Source: Druceiella hillmani (taxonomy: Eukaryota; Arthropoda; Insecta; Lepidoptera; Hepialidae). From it: a stretch of 64,000 bases of DNA. The translations under genes and the position numbers were made by a program. Positions 27,111-38,006 of this stretch are shown here, piece after piece; position 1 is the first letter of the stretch, and every line of letters begins with the position of its first letter. Below the pieces are notes generated by a model. That model searched no databases, was not told where the DNA came from, and saw only the letters and a list, made by a program, of their open reading frames with translations. The DNA lies in assembly GCA_039881145.1 (NCBI GenBank), contig JAYKKI010000007.1, positions 37,652,501 through 37,716,500 of the forward strand. Direction: 5' to 3'.

Positions 27111-28775
27111 AAGAATAAAATATATAATTTGTGTAATTTATTTGACATGAATCCTTATTTCTTTATGGTTAAAATGAGTATAATCTAAATTTTATTACTA
27201 TTATACCGTGAGTAAAATATAAATTGTATTTCTAATAGTTGTAAAAAATTAAACTTTCTCTCTCTATATCTTTGTCTCTGTCCTAAATATGTAACAATCA
27301 TATAATTTACTATGACACGTCCACCTAAGTAGTTTTCATTAGCAAATATATAACGAACTTATTTTAAAACTTCACTGCAGATATTTTCTTTGCAATAATA
27401 GTTTCATGTTCGTACTTGTGTCGTACAACAATTTTCTCACACATTTTGAATTTATGAATTTCAAAATTTTTGAAATGATTTAAGCCTTAGTATCCATTTT
27501 CGACCACTTTCAACGTCACCAATTAGGTTGTGCTTATAAGACATGCTATATCGTGATACATCGAAAGCCGTTTGTAATGAAAACTTACGTTATCTTATAA
27601 AAATTGAAGTATGTAAAATTTATTTACTTATTAAGATTTGACAAAAAATTCGCATTTCTATATTATAATTTAATTTTTCTTAAATGAAATAATACAATTT
27701 AAAGTTTATATTATTTTAACATTGTGTGTAATCGTGGTTCTCTTATTAAAATTTAGCTATTTTTGAGCATTACATTTCTAACTTATTATTAATTTTCCGT
27801 ATGCCGTCCAAGAGACGTAAAAGTCAAATAAGAATTATACATAAATGATCCTTTAATGATCTAATGATGTATTTTTACTCTTAATATCCTTTTACCTGTC
27901 ATTGTACATTACACCTGTATAAAGTTTCCTAAAAACTTAATATAGCTGTCGTACACAGCCACTAAATTAAAAAAATCGCAAAATATCAATTGCTGCTCTC
28001 ATTCCAAAAAGTAAGAAATGTCAGGAAATATTAGTATAGCATACTTTATACCAGGTTTATATTGTTAATAATATGAATTTAGAAAAGGAATACGTAGCTT
28101 CGTTCTTCATTCCTTAAGAGAATATTCCACATTCACTAAAATAAATGGATTGATTTAGTTTTTAGATTATTTTATCGTTTATAAAATTATAGATGTTTCT
28201 ATAAATATATATCTTAAAACATAAAATAAAATTAATGAATCATAAAAATGCAGAAATATGCTTTAAGCATGTTTCCTTAGTTGACAAAATTTAAAGGCAT
28301 ATTTAAATATTCTGTAATAGATGTACATTTTCAACAACATACTAATTAAATAGCTGTCAGATTTATAATTTACGAAATTCGTTAAAAAATTGAAGTCAAT
28401 AAAAAATAAAACAGTAAAAGGCTTTTTTCATCCCTCTACGCCAAGTAACAATGAATCGAATTAGTATTATATGACAGAACATCGTCAAATTCTATCACGT
28501 ATAATTTACATTTTAAATTATTTCTATGATTGAAACATTTTCTAATTTTATTTTAATAAATGTTAACTGTATCGACATCACTATGCAGTCTTAAAGCTCG
28601 TTTAATATGGCTTAGAAATATTTAGACCAGACATGTATTTTATGATACGAGTTGCAAAATGTACTAAATCAACTGAAATAAATGTATTAATTAAATCATC
28701 ACAAAAAAACGTAAAATAAATAAACCGGTATATGTTATCGTAATAATTATATTCTAATAATCTCAATCTTAATCT
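27111..28775. other. Intergenic DNA, part of duplicated block A
   Basis: No gene. Around 27390-27440 the words AATAATAGTTTCATGTTCGT and TACTTGTGTCGTACAAC match AATAATAATTTCATATTTGT and TACTTGGACCGTGCAAC at about 55465-55510. Confidence 0.5.
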
Positions 28776-28777
28776 CT

Positions 28778-28905
28778 CGCGCTTTTGACATTCTTATGAG
28801 CAGAATATTTTCCATAGATCTTCTAGCAATTGACAAATACATGGTAGCAAATTTTTACACATTATGTTTTTAGAAAATGTTATTTCTTATAATAATAAAA
28901 TTTAC
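28778..28905 (-). pseudogene. Unidentified gene, internal exon, copy 1 (eroded)
   Basis: Aligns on the minus strand with the exon at 56881-57012. Both contain ATGGAAAATATTCTGCT, encoding SMENILLI here and VMENILLT there, with YLSIARR against YLSSPGG before it. This copy has lost part of the middle, and the donor (GTGAGT in copy 2) reads AATGTC. I do not recognise the protein. A pseudogene fragment. Confidence 0.6.
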
Positions 28906-29705
28906 AGGCGGAGAAAACATTTCCATGTAATCTTATAATAAATAGTGATTTGCTTTAATATAAGGGATTAAACATAAGGGATTTACTGTCTTGCAATAAG
29001 ACGGTAAATCCGATAATCCTTCTTAAGTCCAATTAACACACAAGTACCGTCGAATGCACGCAGGAGTAATTTGTCCTAAATAGTAATTGGAGATTTATTC
29101 TATTTAGGATTCAATTTTTTTTTTAATTAAAAATGTTCACCTACTATTTCGTATCATTCCGGAATATAATACGAATCAATATATATAAATTATGCTTACA
29201 ATATCAATTTTCACATTTCCTTCAACATTTTTATGCCTCTTGTTAATTTACCTACAAACAAGTTTTTTTCCGTATTAAATAGAGGAATAAATCCGTATTA
29301 AATAGAGGAAAAAATATTTAGTCTGAAAGAAATACAATTTAATTTCTATAATTTCTTCTTTTTTGTCGATAGCTTAGTTAGCTTAAACATCTAATTATAA
29401 TTATACCAAAATAAGTTTGGTTATAATATTATTCGTAAAATATTTTCTTATTATTTTATTGGTAAATAGTAAATAATTGCTAGTTATTACTTTAATTTTT
29501 TCCATCACACTATATTTACTTATTTCTCCTCATTACAGTTGTCATAAAAAATCACTTTCACTAACAAGAAAAGTACCTTATAATGTTTTGGCTGTTTGGA
29601 AATAAACATATGTTCGCTAAAGATTAAGTATCCATTTAAAATGTACGCAATAAGAAAAAGCGTATAAGTACATATTGTCTTAAACAATAAATATATGAAA
29701 TATTT

Positions 29706-29767
29706 ATTATAGTTTCATTTAATTGTGAATTATGAATTTCGACAAAATTAACGCCAAATATATTCAG
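29706..29767 (+). repeat. Snapback repeat, copy 4 (5'-truncated tail only)
   Basis: 62 bp consisting of the last 12 nt of one arm (GTTTCATTTAATTG) plus the whole tail ending CCAAATATATTCAG. Flanked by identical 14-nt direct repeats TATATGAAATATTT (29692-29705 and 29768-29781). Insertion of such a short 3' piece with its own duplication points to 5' truncation at integration. Confidence 0.85.
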
Positions 29768-29879
29768 TATATGAAATATTTTAATTTATAAGCTATGAAA
29801 TATTCTGATACCGACTATTTAATAGCTTTGTGAAAGCTTCTGACGAAGAGGAGACAACAAATTTAATTGAACTTTTTTT

Positions 29880-30240
29880 TAAAAGCTATATATATACATA
29901 TTTGAAGCAAAGGCCGCTTTACAAATTGATTGTACCTTCCTTCCAAAATAAGCTGATGTTTATATGCAGATATACAAGAATACCAAAGCGAGGCCTCAGG
30001 ATTTATTAAAATATCTGTACCGTCACGTTGAATCACTTGTATTTGGTTACAATATTCGGGCGATGGTGAATATATTTGTACGAGCATACTAGAACATGAT
30101 ACAGGGCATAAATTTACATTTATTTTCGTAGGTCCTACCCGACGTCCCACTCCAGTGGGCGCTCTTTGTAATATTAAGCATACAGAAAGTTTCTTTGTTG
30201 GGTTCATCTACTTTGACGATGTTCGTATTTTAAATATTTA
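29880..30240 (-). pseudogene. Unidentified gene, large exon, copy 1
   Basis: Aligns along its whole length with 57870-58270. Differences are concentrated at third positions in one frame, the one reading GPTKINVNLCPVSCSSML, then IYSPSPEYCNQIQVI, DGTDILINPEASLWY and SAYKHQLILEG. That frame is open here from the Met codon at 30207 for 114 codons; in copy 2 it has stops. Two CPxSC/YC cysteine pairs are the only notable features. I recognise no family, and no clean acceptor is visible at the 5' side. Together with 28778-28905 it is one of two copies of a duplicated gene of unknown function, probably decayed. Confidence 0.55.
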
Positions 30241-30544
30241 TTTTAATTTTTTTAATCAGAAATTGCGGTGTAATAATTGGATTTCAGATGTAAGTTAGGC
30301 ATTTGCGGCGAAATATGTTTCGAGTTCAGTGGGAATGACCGTGCAATATTGATGACAAGCATATCCTATCAGAACTTTTTCAGCCAAGATTTGGCCGTGG
30401 CATCTTTGTAACCAAGTATGAGGCTATAGAGAAATAATGTGCTATCCAAAATAGCTAGTGAAAGAATATGTTTTGATTTTCCCGTGTCTTTATATTTATA
30501 TCTTTGTTATGCAAATCAAATTCTCAAACTTTATAATTAGTGTA

Positions 30545-30640
30545 AAGACAATACATGTGCTTGATTCTATTGGTATTAAGAATACCGTATCCCAATCTTA
30601 ATTTTTTCTCCTGATCAAACAGGTGGTTGTAAAACAAAAA
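30545..30640 (+). repeat. Repeat segment also found at 58720-58830 and inverted at 62221-62330
   Basis: Words GTGTAAAGACAAT, TCTATTGGTATTAAGAAT and GTATCCCAATC are shared with the two other sites. Part of the segmental duplication, with a third inverted copy near the right end. Confidence 0.6.
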
Positions 30641-30962
30641 TATAAATGGAGCATATAAAATTTGTTTTCATTATACAATTTTGAATTTGGAATTATTCTC
30701 ATTCTAAATTACTGCCCGAATTTCATAGCTATGATCTCGATTTATTTTTTCAATTGTAATATGATGCCTGTAAACAAAATCTAAGAAAAGGAATAATACT
30801 TTTTTATCCTTCCTTAATTATATCAATCAAATATTTAACTTATAATTTATAGACGTAATCGTTTAATTAGTAGCAAAATGTACAAATTAACATATTCTTA
30901 AATAAAATAACTTCTAAAAATAATAAGAAAAAGAAATGCTACTAGATTAGCAGCTTGGCCTA

Positions 30963-30965
<3 letters not shown>

Positions 30966-31057
<92 letters not shown>

Positions 31058-31069
31058 ATATATATATAA
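30966..31069. repeat. (TA)n microsatellite
   Basis: About 50 TA units with two TTT interruptions near 31043-31050. Lies at the junction between duplicated block A and the 3' flank of P450 copy B. Confidence 0.97.
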
Positions 31070-32350
31070 CTAAATCTATTATGATAATATTAACAAAATA
31101 ATAAATGGAATAAAAAAGAGCCCAACATATTCTTAAATTAATTACCGATATATGCACAATTTGAAGTTAAAATTAATAATTCCACTCAATAACAAGAAAT
31201 AAAACAGATTCAAATGATTTTATTGCAAGCATATCATAATAATTATGAATAAAAACAATTTATATACAATCGTTAAACTGGCACGCTCCTAAAAGCCCAA
31301 AATGCATTTAATAAAATAATAAATTTTATTCTAATATTTTGATCTTTAACAAATGTAAATTACATAGTTTTTTTGTATATAATATCATACAAAAAAAAAA
31401 CAATCGTAACCCAAAACTGTTTCAATATGATGTTTCGAAACATAAATATCAAGGCTCTAAATAATAGGACTAAATATTACAAAGTTAAGTACTTAGTACC
31501 TCTATATTTAAGAAGTTTTAAGATTCTCCTCTATATTTAGAATAATTTCGGTCGTAGTGACGTCTATATAAACAAATTAGTATTTGAATATGATAAAATT
31601 CAGAGTACGTGTTATCAATATAAGAATATTTAATTTAATTATCTGGATCTTTTATTTGTTAATACCTTGTGATGTATTAACTTAAGAAAAAGGGGAAAAG
31701 TAATAGGAGTACTTGAAAAAATTGCGAAAAGTAATTTGGCTCCTGCAATTTTTTTTTTCCAATGCGAATCTCATTCATTTAAGCAAGATAATATTTTGTA
31801 CATTTTATTATTCTAATTATAATAATATTAATGAACAGAACAAGCAATTTATGCTCTATTAAATAACATAGCATTCAATTTTACGAATACAGCTTTGTAC
31901 AATACTATTGTAACATATAAAGTATCAATGCGTTTGTTATACGAAAGTCACGAAGACTTCCTTATCGTGCCTCTAATTAAATTTCCCCTTTCTTTTAACT
32001 TTTTCAAGATATTGCAAATCAAAAAAAAAGTTTTTCACTTGTTATCTTTAAAGAACTTAAATAGCTCTGCAATTGAATTTTTTTAAGGATTTCAGTACTG
32101 ATTTGTATAGATTTTAAGGCGCTGATTGCGAAAAATAAGGTAACATTTCATTTCATGGCGTTTTCTTGATATATCAATTTCCTTTTCGTATTTTTCTCTG
32201 AAAATCTAAATTTTAAATCTTTCATTCCTTTTTTGTCTTTTCTAAAAGAAACGAGTTCGTCTTAACTTTAAGAATAATCACCTATATTCGTATATTCACC
32301 TTACTAAGATACAATTCCCAATTTATACAATGCCCAACAAAATAATGAAT
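31070..32350. other. 3' flank of P450 copy B
   Basis: AT-rich, no gene; the 63-codon frame at 31895-32086 has no motif. Confidence 0.5.
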
Positions 32351-32352
32351 AT

Positions 32353-32358
32353 TTTATT
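32353..32358 (-). promoter_or_regulatory. Polyadenylation signal of P450 copy B
   Basis: AATAAA on the minus strand about 60 nt after the P450 stop codon. Confidence 0.6.
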
Positions 32359-32417
32359 TACTATGTGACATGGATTTAATTATTTGTTCAAATTAATATA
32401 CTAAACTTATCTAGGAG

Positions 32418-32569
32418 TCATGTTAATCCAAATCCACCTGGCAAGGTCATTGCGATTGTTGTCTTTCGTAAGACAATTGGGTTCATCGTTTTAGGACACG
32501 GTGTGAACTTGAAATTTCTGATTAAATAGAAGAGTATTACTTTCACTTCCATCAGTGCGAATCGCGAAC
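32418..32569 (-). pseudogene. P450 copy B exon 10 (C-terminus)
   Basis: Acceptor TTTTCCAG|G at 32571-32570. Reads SRFALMEVKVILFYLIRNF, the helix L following the heme Cys, to MTLPGGFGLT and a TGA stop. Intact. Confidence 0.92.
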
Positions 32570-32987
32570 CTGGAAAATTAAACATGCAATAGTTATATTG
32601 GCACACGATAATCACGTAACTACTGCTAAAATAAACGAATGTACTTTTTTCTTCAGACGGTTATATTGTTGTCCAATAACATTTGTATTTTTTAATTAAT
32701 ATAAAATCATCCAATTTTTTCGCATCTTGTTTCTAAATTTTAAATTCTTACCGTTATAGTATATAACATTAGATTTATTTGGATAATATAGTAGAAGTTA
32801 TGTTGATCTGTACTTTGACTATTACATGAACAAATTAATTTAATACTCGTGGGATAGACCAATTTATTTTTTAAACTCAAGTGGAAATTTTAACAAAAGT
32901 TTTCATTTTAATCAATTTAAACAATAAAAATTGGTACAGATGTCTTGGAAAGCCATATGTAATCATATTACAAAATATGTAACTTAC

Positions 32988-33219
32988 CAATACAGTTCCG
33001 CGGCCCTAAACCGAATGGCATGACCGTGAATGGATTGATCTTATGTTTATTTTCAGCTGAAAATCGTTCGGGATCAAATTTCTCAGGCTCGTCCCAATAT
33101 AGCGGATCGTGATGCAGCTGCCTGATGGGAATTATACAGACTTTTCCTTTTTCGATCTGTGACGTAAAATTCATAGAATCTTCTTTTAATTGTTTACCTG
33201 AATCTAAATAAATCGGTTT
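32988..33219 (-). pseudogene. P450 copy B exon 9 (PERF motif and heme-binding loop)
   Basis: Acceptor TATGCAG|A, donor ATTG|GTAAGT. Contains HHDPLYWDEPEKFDPERF and MPFGLGPRNCIG with the heme-ligating Cys. No stop. Confidence 0.93.
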
Positions 33220-33944
33220 CTGCATAGACACAGATAAAATAAACAATAATAATACATAGATAAAACAAACATTACATAAAAAATATTTTTGCTGAATTTC
33301 CATTTATCGGCGATAAACAAATAGAAAACATTCAAATTTTCCGTACACGAGGCTACTACATTTATACCTACTGAGAGAAAGCATAATTTATTATACATAC
33401 TGACAGAAAGTATTGCAATCTATATATCAAGCAGTTATTTATACTTATATGCTTTCATAAATAGCATGTTTGAGATAAGAGTATGCGGAGTTTATAAAGA
33501 TAAAGCGATACGGAATTTTAGTTGTTATAAGTTATTGATATTAAGTTTAATAATTTAATTGTTTGTATCAAATTGTGTTAAAATACCAAAAAAAACGTAC
33601 TTTTACATCGCATTTAATTATATATATATGTGAGAGAGTAATAGGTTTAAATTTATGAATAAAATTTAAGACATTGAATAGCCAAGTTAAAGAAGAGTTA
33701 CAAATGAGTCGTGAAATATTAACAATTTAAATTATATAAAAAGGGACAATTTGGTTAGGTCACGCGCGCACGCAGGCGTGCGCGCGCGTGAATGCATGTG
33801 AGTGACTATAAATAAATTTAAAAAATATATTTTCTGTGTACTTCATTCCCCTTCCCCGAATTTCCAAATTAATATTTTTGAGTTCTAGATATTCATATAT
33901 ATATGCGGGTGTATGTGTTATTATTGTGTCAGATTTTCATATCA

Positions 33945-34045
33945 AGCCGTTTTTGTGAAAAATGACTGTGACAGCCCGGCGGACAACCACGTGAGTGTTT
34001 CTATAACGAGTCCGTTTTTCATTTCGTAGTACGGTGTCCAAAAAA
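33945..34045 (+). repeat. GGGTTCCGT-family SINE-like repeat fragment in P450 intron 8
   Basis: Words CCGTTTTTGTGAAAAATGAC, TGTGACAGCCCGGCGGAC and GAGTCCGTTTTTCATTTCG followed by TACGGTGTCC match the family consensus inferred from the other copies. Antisense to the P450. Confidence 0.65.
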
Positions 34046-35188
34046 TATGTTAAATAGGACAATAATTTTCAAAAACATTTCAGTTTTGAACTTGAATAAA
34101 TCCGGAAGATCACGGCGGCATGAATGTGAAAAAAACCGTTTTCATTATTCTCTTCCGGACATTGAATATAATTACATCTTCATTTTCCTCCACAAAATTA
34201 GCTTCGTTTTATTCAACTTTATACCTGTATATATACGGGACATAATTAATTTGGTGGACACTTTAGAAACACATTTTTATTCTTGATAAAAATATGTTTG
34301 GCACAAGAAGAGCGTGAATTAAAATTTAGGTTCAGTCCGTAGATCTTATTAAAATTGACTTTTTGTCTTCGACGACAGTTTCGGAGGTAAAAAACTTTAC
34401 AAATGTTCATATTACAAGTAAACAGTATTCAAAAAGAACATTTATGAAACTAAAATTTTGTTCACAATTCTTCTATCATCTTTTGTTAAAAGAAAAAAAT
34501 AACAATCTGTATTTCAATCCGTGCACCCATGATATTTATGAAGTTAACATAAACCGTCATTTAATTTAAATAAATGTTTATTTGAAAAACAATATATTTG
34601 ATATTATATTTCAATGCAGTCAGTAATAAAAATCTCACTAACTTAACGTTAATAGATATTTATTTTAATCGATTAGTAGGTACGTCATCTAAACTAGATA
34701 ATAAAATATTTATGCACATTAACTGGTTTAGTTGAATGAATTTCTCTAGAAATTGCGCCCTGTTATAAAATTTAATTAAACATTTTATTAAAAACTGTAT
34801 ACTAGAGAAGTTTCCACTGGAAGACATATGCATGGACCTGCATTTTATTTTTATATATTTTTTAAATTATTTTTGCAAAGTAAAGTGCCAATTCAAAAAG
34901 AAACGATTTTTTAATAATTAAGGATCACAACAAATTGTCAGATATTTTATTTTTTAAAGAAAACATTTAATTAAAAATAATTATTCATATATTACGTAGA
35001 ATTAGAACCAGGGCACGTTAGGATTCAATTCATAAATTACATCATGTGAAGTACATATAGGTATAAAAGTAAAAAACATTACATTCCTGCGCGTGAATAA
35101 TGGCTTAACAAAATTGTTACATGCTGTTGATTAGAATGGGTTTGTTTATGTGAAGGTAGAGATAATTTTTCCTAAAATATGCACTCAC

Positions 35189-35286
35189 CATCACATTGGT
35201 CTTTTTACCGTCTTTATTGGGAACGTTGTATGCTCTCACGCATACTCTGTCAGAGGATGGAAAAGGAGCCCAGAGTCTTAAGCATT
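35189..35286 (-). pseudogene. P450 copy B exon 8 (ExxR)
   Basis: Acceptor TTTTGCAG|A, donor GATG|GTGAGT. Reads ECLRLWAPFPSSDRVCVRAY; the split first codon gives the Glu of ExxR. Intact. Confidence 0.92.
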
Positions 35287-35576
35287 CTGCAAAATAAGAG
35301 TGCCTTTTATGAGACGTAATGGAATTTTAAGGCACCTAAAATATTTAACGGATTTTCCTTACTTTTTCTATGTATTACTCAAGCTCTTACGCTATTAGAA
35401 GATTAGTTTTATTAATCTAGATGGATATTACAATCCAAAGAAATGAGCTACTCTCTACCTTTTTTGTTCATTTAATCATTATAGATTATCCATTAGTACT
35501 TAGAAAAGGAAAGTATTTACATATAAATTTATTAAAGCACTTCCACTGAACGATGGAAATGGTTATTTAAATTAAT

Positions 35577-35858
35577 ATAAGAGTCATTATTGAATATATT
35601 TGGCATTAATTTTCTATAAATTCACTATTCACAATTAAATGACACTACGTGATGTAGTATTATTTCTACTTTCTTTAAGTTCTTTACTACGACCTAGATT
35701 TCGTTGTATTACATCTTCAGGTGGGCTGTTAGCAAAGTTCTTTGCTAAAAGCCCACCTGAAGGTGTAATACAACGAAACCTAGGTCGTGGTAAAGAACTT
35801 AAAGAGAGTAGAAATAATACTACATTCCGTAGTCATTTAATTGTAAATAAGAGTCATT
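35577..35858 (-). repeat. Snapback repeat, copy 5, in P450 intron 7
   Basis: Element 35589-35846 in inverse orientation: tail ATTGAATATATTTGGC first, then arms centred near 35740, ending CATTTAATTGTAA. Exactly the same 12 bp, ATAAGAGTCATT, flank it (35577-35588 and 35847-35858). Both arms carry the same 3-nt deletion (GTATTACAxCTTC) relative to copy 3. Its edge lies 25 nt inside the intron from the exon 7 donor. Confidence 0.93.
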
Positions 35859-35883
35859 CTTTAAGAAACTTAATTAATCTTAC

Positions 35884-36102
35884 CACTAACGACCATATCT
35901 AAATAAGTCAATTTTTGTATTGATTCATAAGTCAACTCTCCATTTTCGGGGGAGTTAACATCGACTTCCTCCCGAAGTTTATCCTGAATCAGAGGATTGG
36001 CCACCAGTTCCAAAGACGCAAAAGAGAGAGCGGCAGAGATTGTGTCAAATCCAGCAAAAAAGAATAAAAATGCTTGGGAAGCTAGCTCTTCGTCGGTCCA
36101 CG
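35884..36102 (-). pseudogene. P450 copy B exon 7 (I-helix)
   Basis: Acceptor TTTTTTTTCAG|C, donor AGTG|GTAAGA. Reads AWTDEELASQAFLFFFAGFD then TISAALSFASLELVANPL and KLTYLDMVVS. The oxygen-activating motif AGFDT is intact and there is no stop. Confidence 0.93.
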
Positions 36103-36334
36103 CTGAAAAAAAATAATTGAATATATTTACTGAGACAGAAGTATAACTGCGCGATCAATTAAATTAATCTTAAAACCACCCACTAACTTGATAAGTAGTA
36201 AAGAGCATTTTCAAGATGTATGTGGCTATACGTTCTATAATGAAATCAAAACCTAAAAAGTAGACAAGGTGACTTGACATCGAAAAAATATATATGTTTT
36301 ACATTATGGATGTAGATTTTGAATAAAATGTATA

Positions 36335-36405
36335 CGTTTTTCGTTATGGACGTGACAGGGCACAAAGTTTGAAGTAGCCTTTTAGGGGATCTGTCATATG
36401 ACTGA
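36335..36405 (+). repeat. Possible GGGTTCCGT-family relic
   Basis: GTTATGGACGTGACAGGGCAC and TTTTAGGGGATCTGTCATA recall the family words GTGACAG and AGGGGAT, but the match is short. Confidence 0.25.
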
Positions 36406-36534
36406 ATTTTTTTTCTATTTCATAAATTCTGGAATAATAGTTATATTGGAATTATATTATTACGCATCTTTTATTTCACTTTAGTAAAAATAATTTAACG
36501 GTTTCCATAATTAATATGAATGTCTGGTACTCAC

Positions 36535-36627
36535 CTCGTTTTGACTGCCTTTTTCCAATATCTGATTCCTCTACAGTTGCAAATCCAATTTTGTCGGTTG
36601 CTGTATGTGTATCGTACTTCAAGTTAC
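36535..36627 (-). pseudogene. P450 copy B exon 6, acceptor mutated
   Basis: Reads NLKYDTHTATDKIGFATVEE then SDIGKRQSKR to the donor CGAG|GTGAGT. GFATVEESDIGK is a CYP9 hallmark before the I-helix. In phase with exon 5, the exon must begin at 36627, but the two bases before it (36629-36628) read AT on the minus strand instead of AG. The next AG downstream would shift the frame. This acceptor is therefore destroyed unless the assembly is wrong here. Confidence 0.88.
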
Positions 36628-36654
36628 ATGTAATAAATATATTGTAATAAAATT

Positions 36655-36908
36655 TTGAATACACACACACACACACACACAATCGCACGTACGTGCATCC
36701 ATATACGCACACAAACGCATACACACGCACAATCACGCACAAACACACACGCGTACGTGCACGCGCTCGCTCACGCGCAGGCCATCACGTACGCGCTCAC
36801 GCGCATGCCTTCACGTACGCGCTCACGTGCGCGCACTCGTACGCGCAGGTGATCGTGCACGCTCACACGCACACGCATACACACGCACATACACACACAC
36901 ATACACAT
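36655..36908. repeat. CA/CG-rich degenerate simple repeat in P450 intron 5
   Basis: Alternating purine-pyrimidine array of CA, ACGC, CACGTACG and GCGC words, much richer in GC than its surroundings. Open frames across it (HTHTHT, RARARA) are repeat artefacts. Complementary in composition to 37515-37680. Confidence 0.92.
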
Positions 36909-37158
36909 GTATATATGAAATTAGTTTCGGCAACGGAAAAATTCAGAAGTTATGTCAATTTAGTTCAGAGGAACACGAAATACAATTAAACAACTTCTAT
37001 TTCCGTTCAGCCTATTAAATTAGGATCCGAACATTGTTATGATATATTATATCCTTTGTACATAAGGAGTTAATTACTAAGCTTTAGATTTTATTCAATC
37101 TTTGGCGGTATTCTCATAAAAATAATCTAAGAAAATAGAATTCATCAATACTACTTAC

Positions 37159-37294
37159 CTTTCTTTACTTCCTTCAAAATGTTAATCATATCCGGTCTAA
37201 ATATTTTATTTTCTTCACGGTACTTGACAGTGCTCTCACATATATTTTTGAAAAAATTCGTTACTTCCGGATTCATTAAACTAATGTCCAAAAT
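37159..37294 (-). pseudogene. P450 copy B exon 5
   Basis: Acceptor CATTTTAG|A, donor AAAG|GTAAGT. Reads ILDISLMNPEVTNFFKNICE and KYREENKIFRPDMINILKEV, matching the helix F-G to H region of CYP9 proteins. Intact. Confidence 0.9.
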
Positions 37295-37514
37295 CTAAAA
37301 TGGAAAAATTCCTTATACAGTTTAATGAATCATCAATTGATGATATTTGTCCGATTAAATATTATAATAGCAATAAATGAATGAGAAGATATATATTAAT
37401 ATAACGAAGGGAAAGAGATTTTGTTATGAGAAATATTGATAAATGTGATGTTACGAAATTATAGTATAATAAACATAATATACTCTTCTTTAGCAAAACT
37501 TACAAATTTAATAT

Positions 37515-37680
37515 TAGCGTATGTGCGTGCGTGCGTGTTAGCGTCCGTGCGTGTACAGTATGTGCGAGCGCATGTGCGATCTTGCTTCCGTGCGAGTGTA
37601 CCCGCGTGTGAGTGTGCGCGCATGGATGCACGCACGTGTTCGTGTATACGTGCGCGCACGGGTGCGTAAGTGCACGTGTA
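37515..37680. repeat. GT/GC-rich degenerate simple repeat in P450 intron 4
   Basis: Alternating GTGCGTGC, GTGCGAGC and GCGCATG words, the opposite strand sense to the array at 36655-36908. Confidence 0.92.
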
Positions 37681-37699
37681 TGGGTATATGTATGTTTAT

Positions 37700-37704
<5 letters not shown>

Positions 37705-37748
<44 letters not shown>

Positions 37749-37754
37749 TATATA

Positions 37755-37794
<40 letters not shown>
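37705..37794. repeat. (TA)n microsatellite with a short CA core
   Basis: TA units at 37705-37740, (CA)4 at 37741-37748, TA units to 37794. It ends about 30 nt from the exon 4 donor. Confidence 0.96.
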
Positions 37795-37797
<3 letters not shown>

Positions 37798-37822
37798 CTT
37801 GTTATAATTCATTATCACTTAC

Positions 37823-38006
37823 GGAAGCTATTTTTGGACAGTTCAATATAATTAGCATCTTTATAAATTTTGAAAACGTGAATGATCGCGCTGATCCTCT
37901 TTCCAGTTACGAAAAACTCATTTTCTCTATCCATCAATGAATCTGTCTTGCATACGTCTTGTAGCAAAACGAGTGGAGAGATCCTTCATCTCAATTTCCA
38001 AACATC
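37823..38006 (-). pseudogene. P450 copy B exon 4, frameshifted
   Basis: Acceptor GAAAACAG|G and donor TTCC|GTAAGT are good. In frame from exon 3 it reads CLEIEMKDLSTRFA, then runs into a stop at 37927-37929. Another frame resumes the family sequence as DSLMDRENEFFVTGKRIS, and a third ends LIILNCPKIAS in the phase needed by exon 5. The stretch expected between RFTND and DSL (family: DVIATCAFGI-like) is partly missing. At least two frame changes and a short deletion; exon length mod 3 confirms a net shift. Confidence 0.88.

Noticed and set aside
32968..33398. Extension of the exon 9 open frame beyond the acceptor, and the overlapping frame
   Set aside because: Residues upstream of KPIYLD are intronic; a good acceptor (TATGCAG) defines the exon start.
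35639..35902. 87-codon open frame
   Set aside because: Runs through both arms of the snapback palindrome and antisense into exon 7.
36476..37940. Many HTHT/RARA/YIYI-type open frames
   Set aside because: Artefacts of CA/GC and TA simple repeats in P450 introns; only the GFATVEESDIGK part is a real exon.
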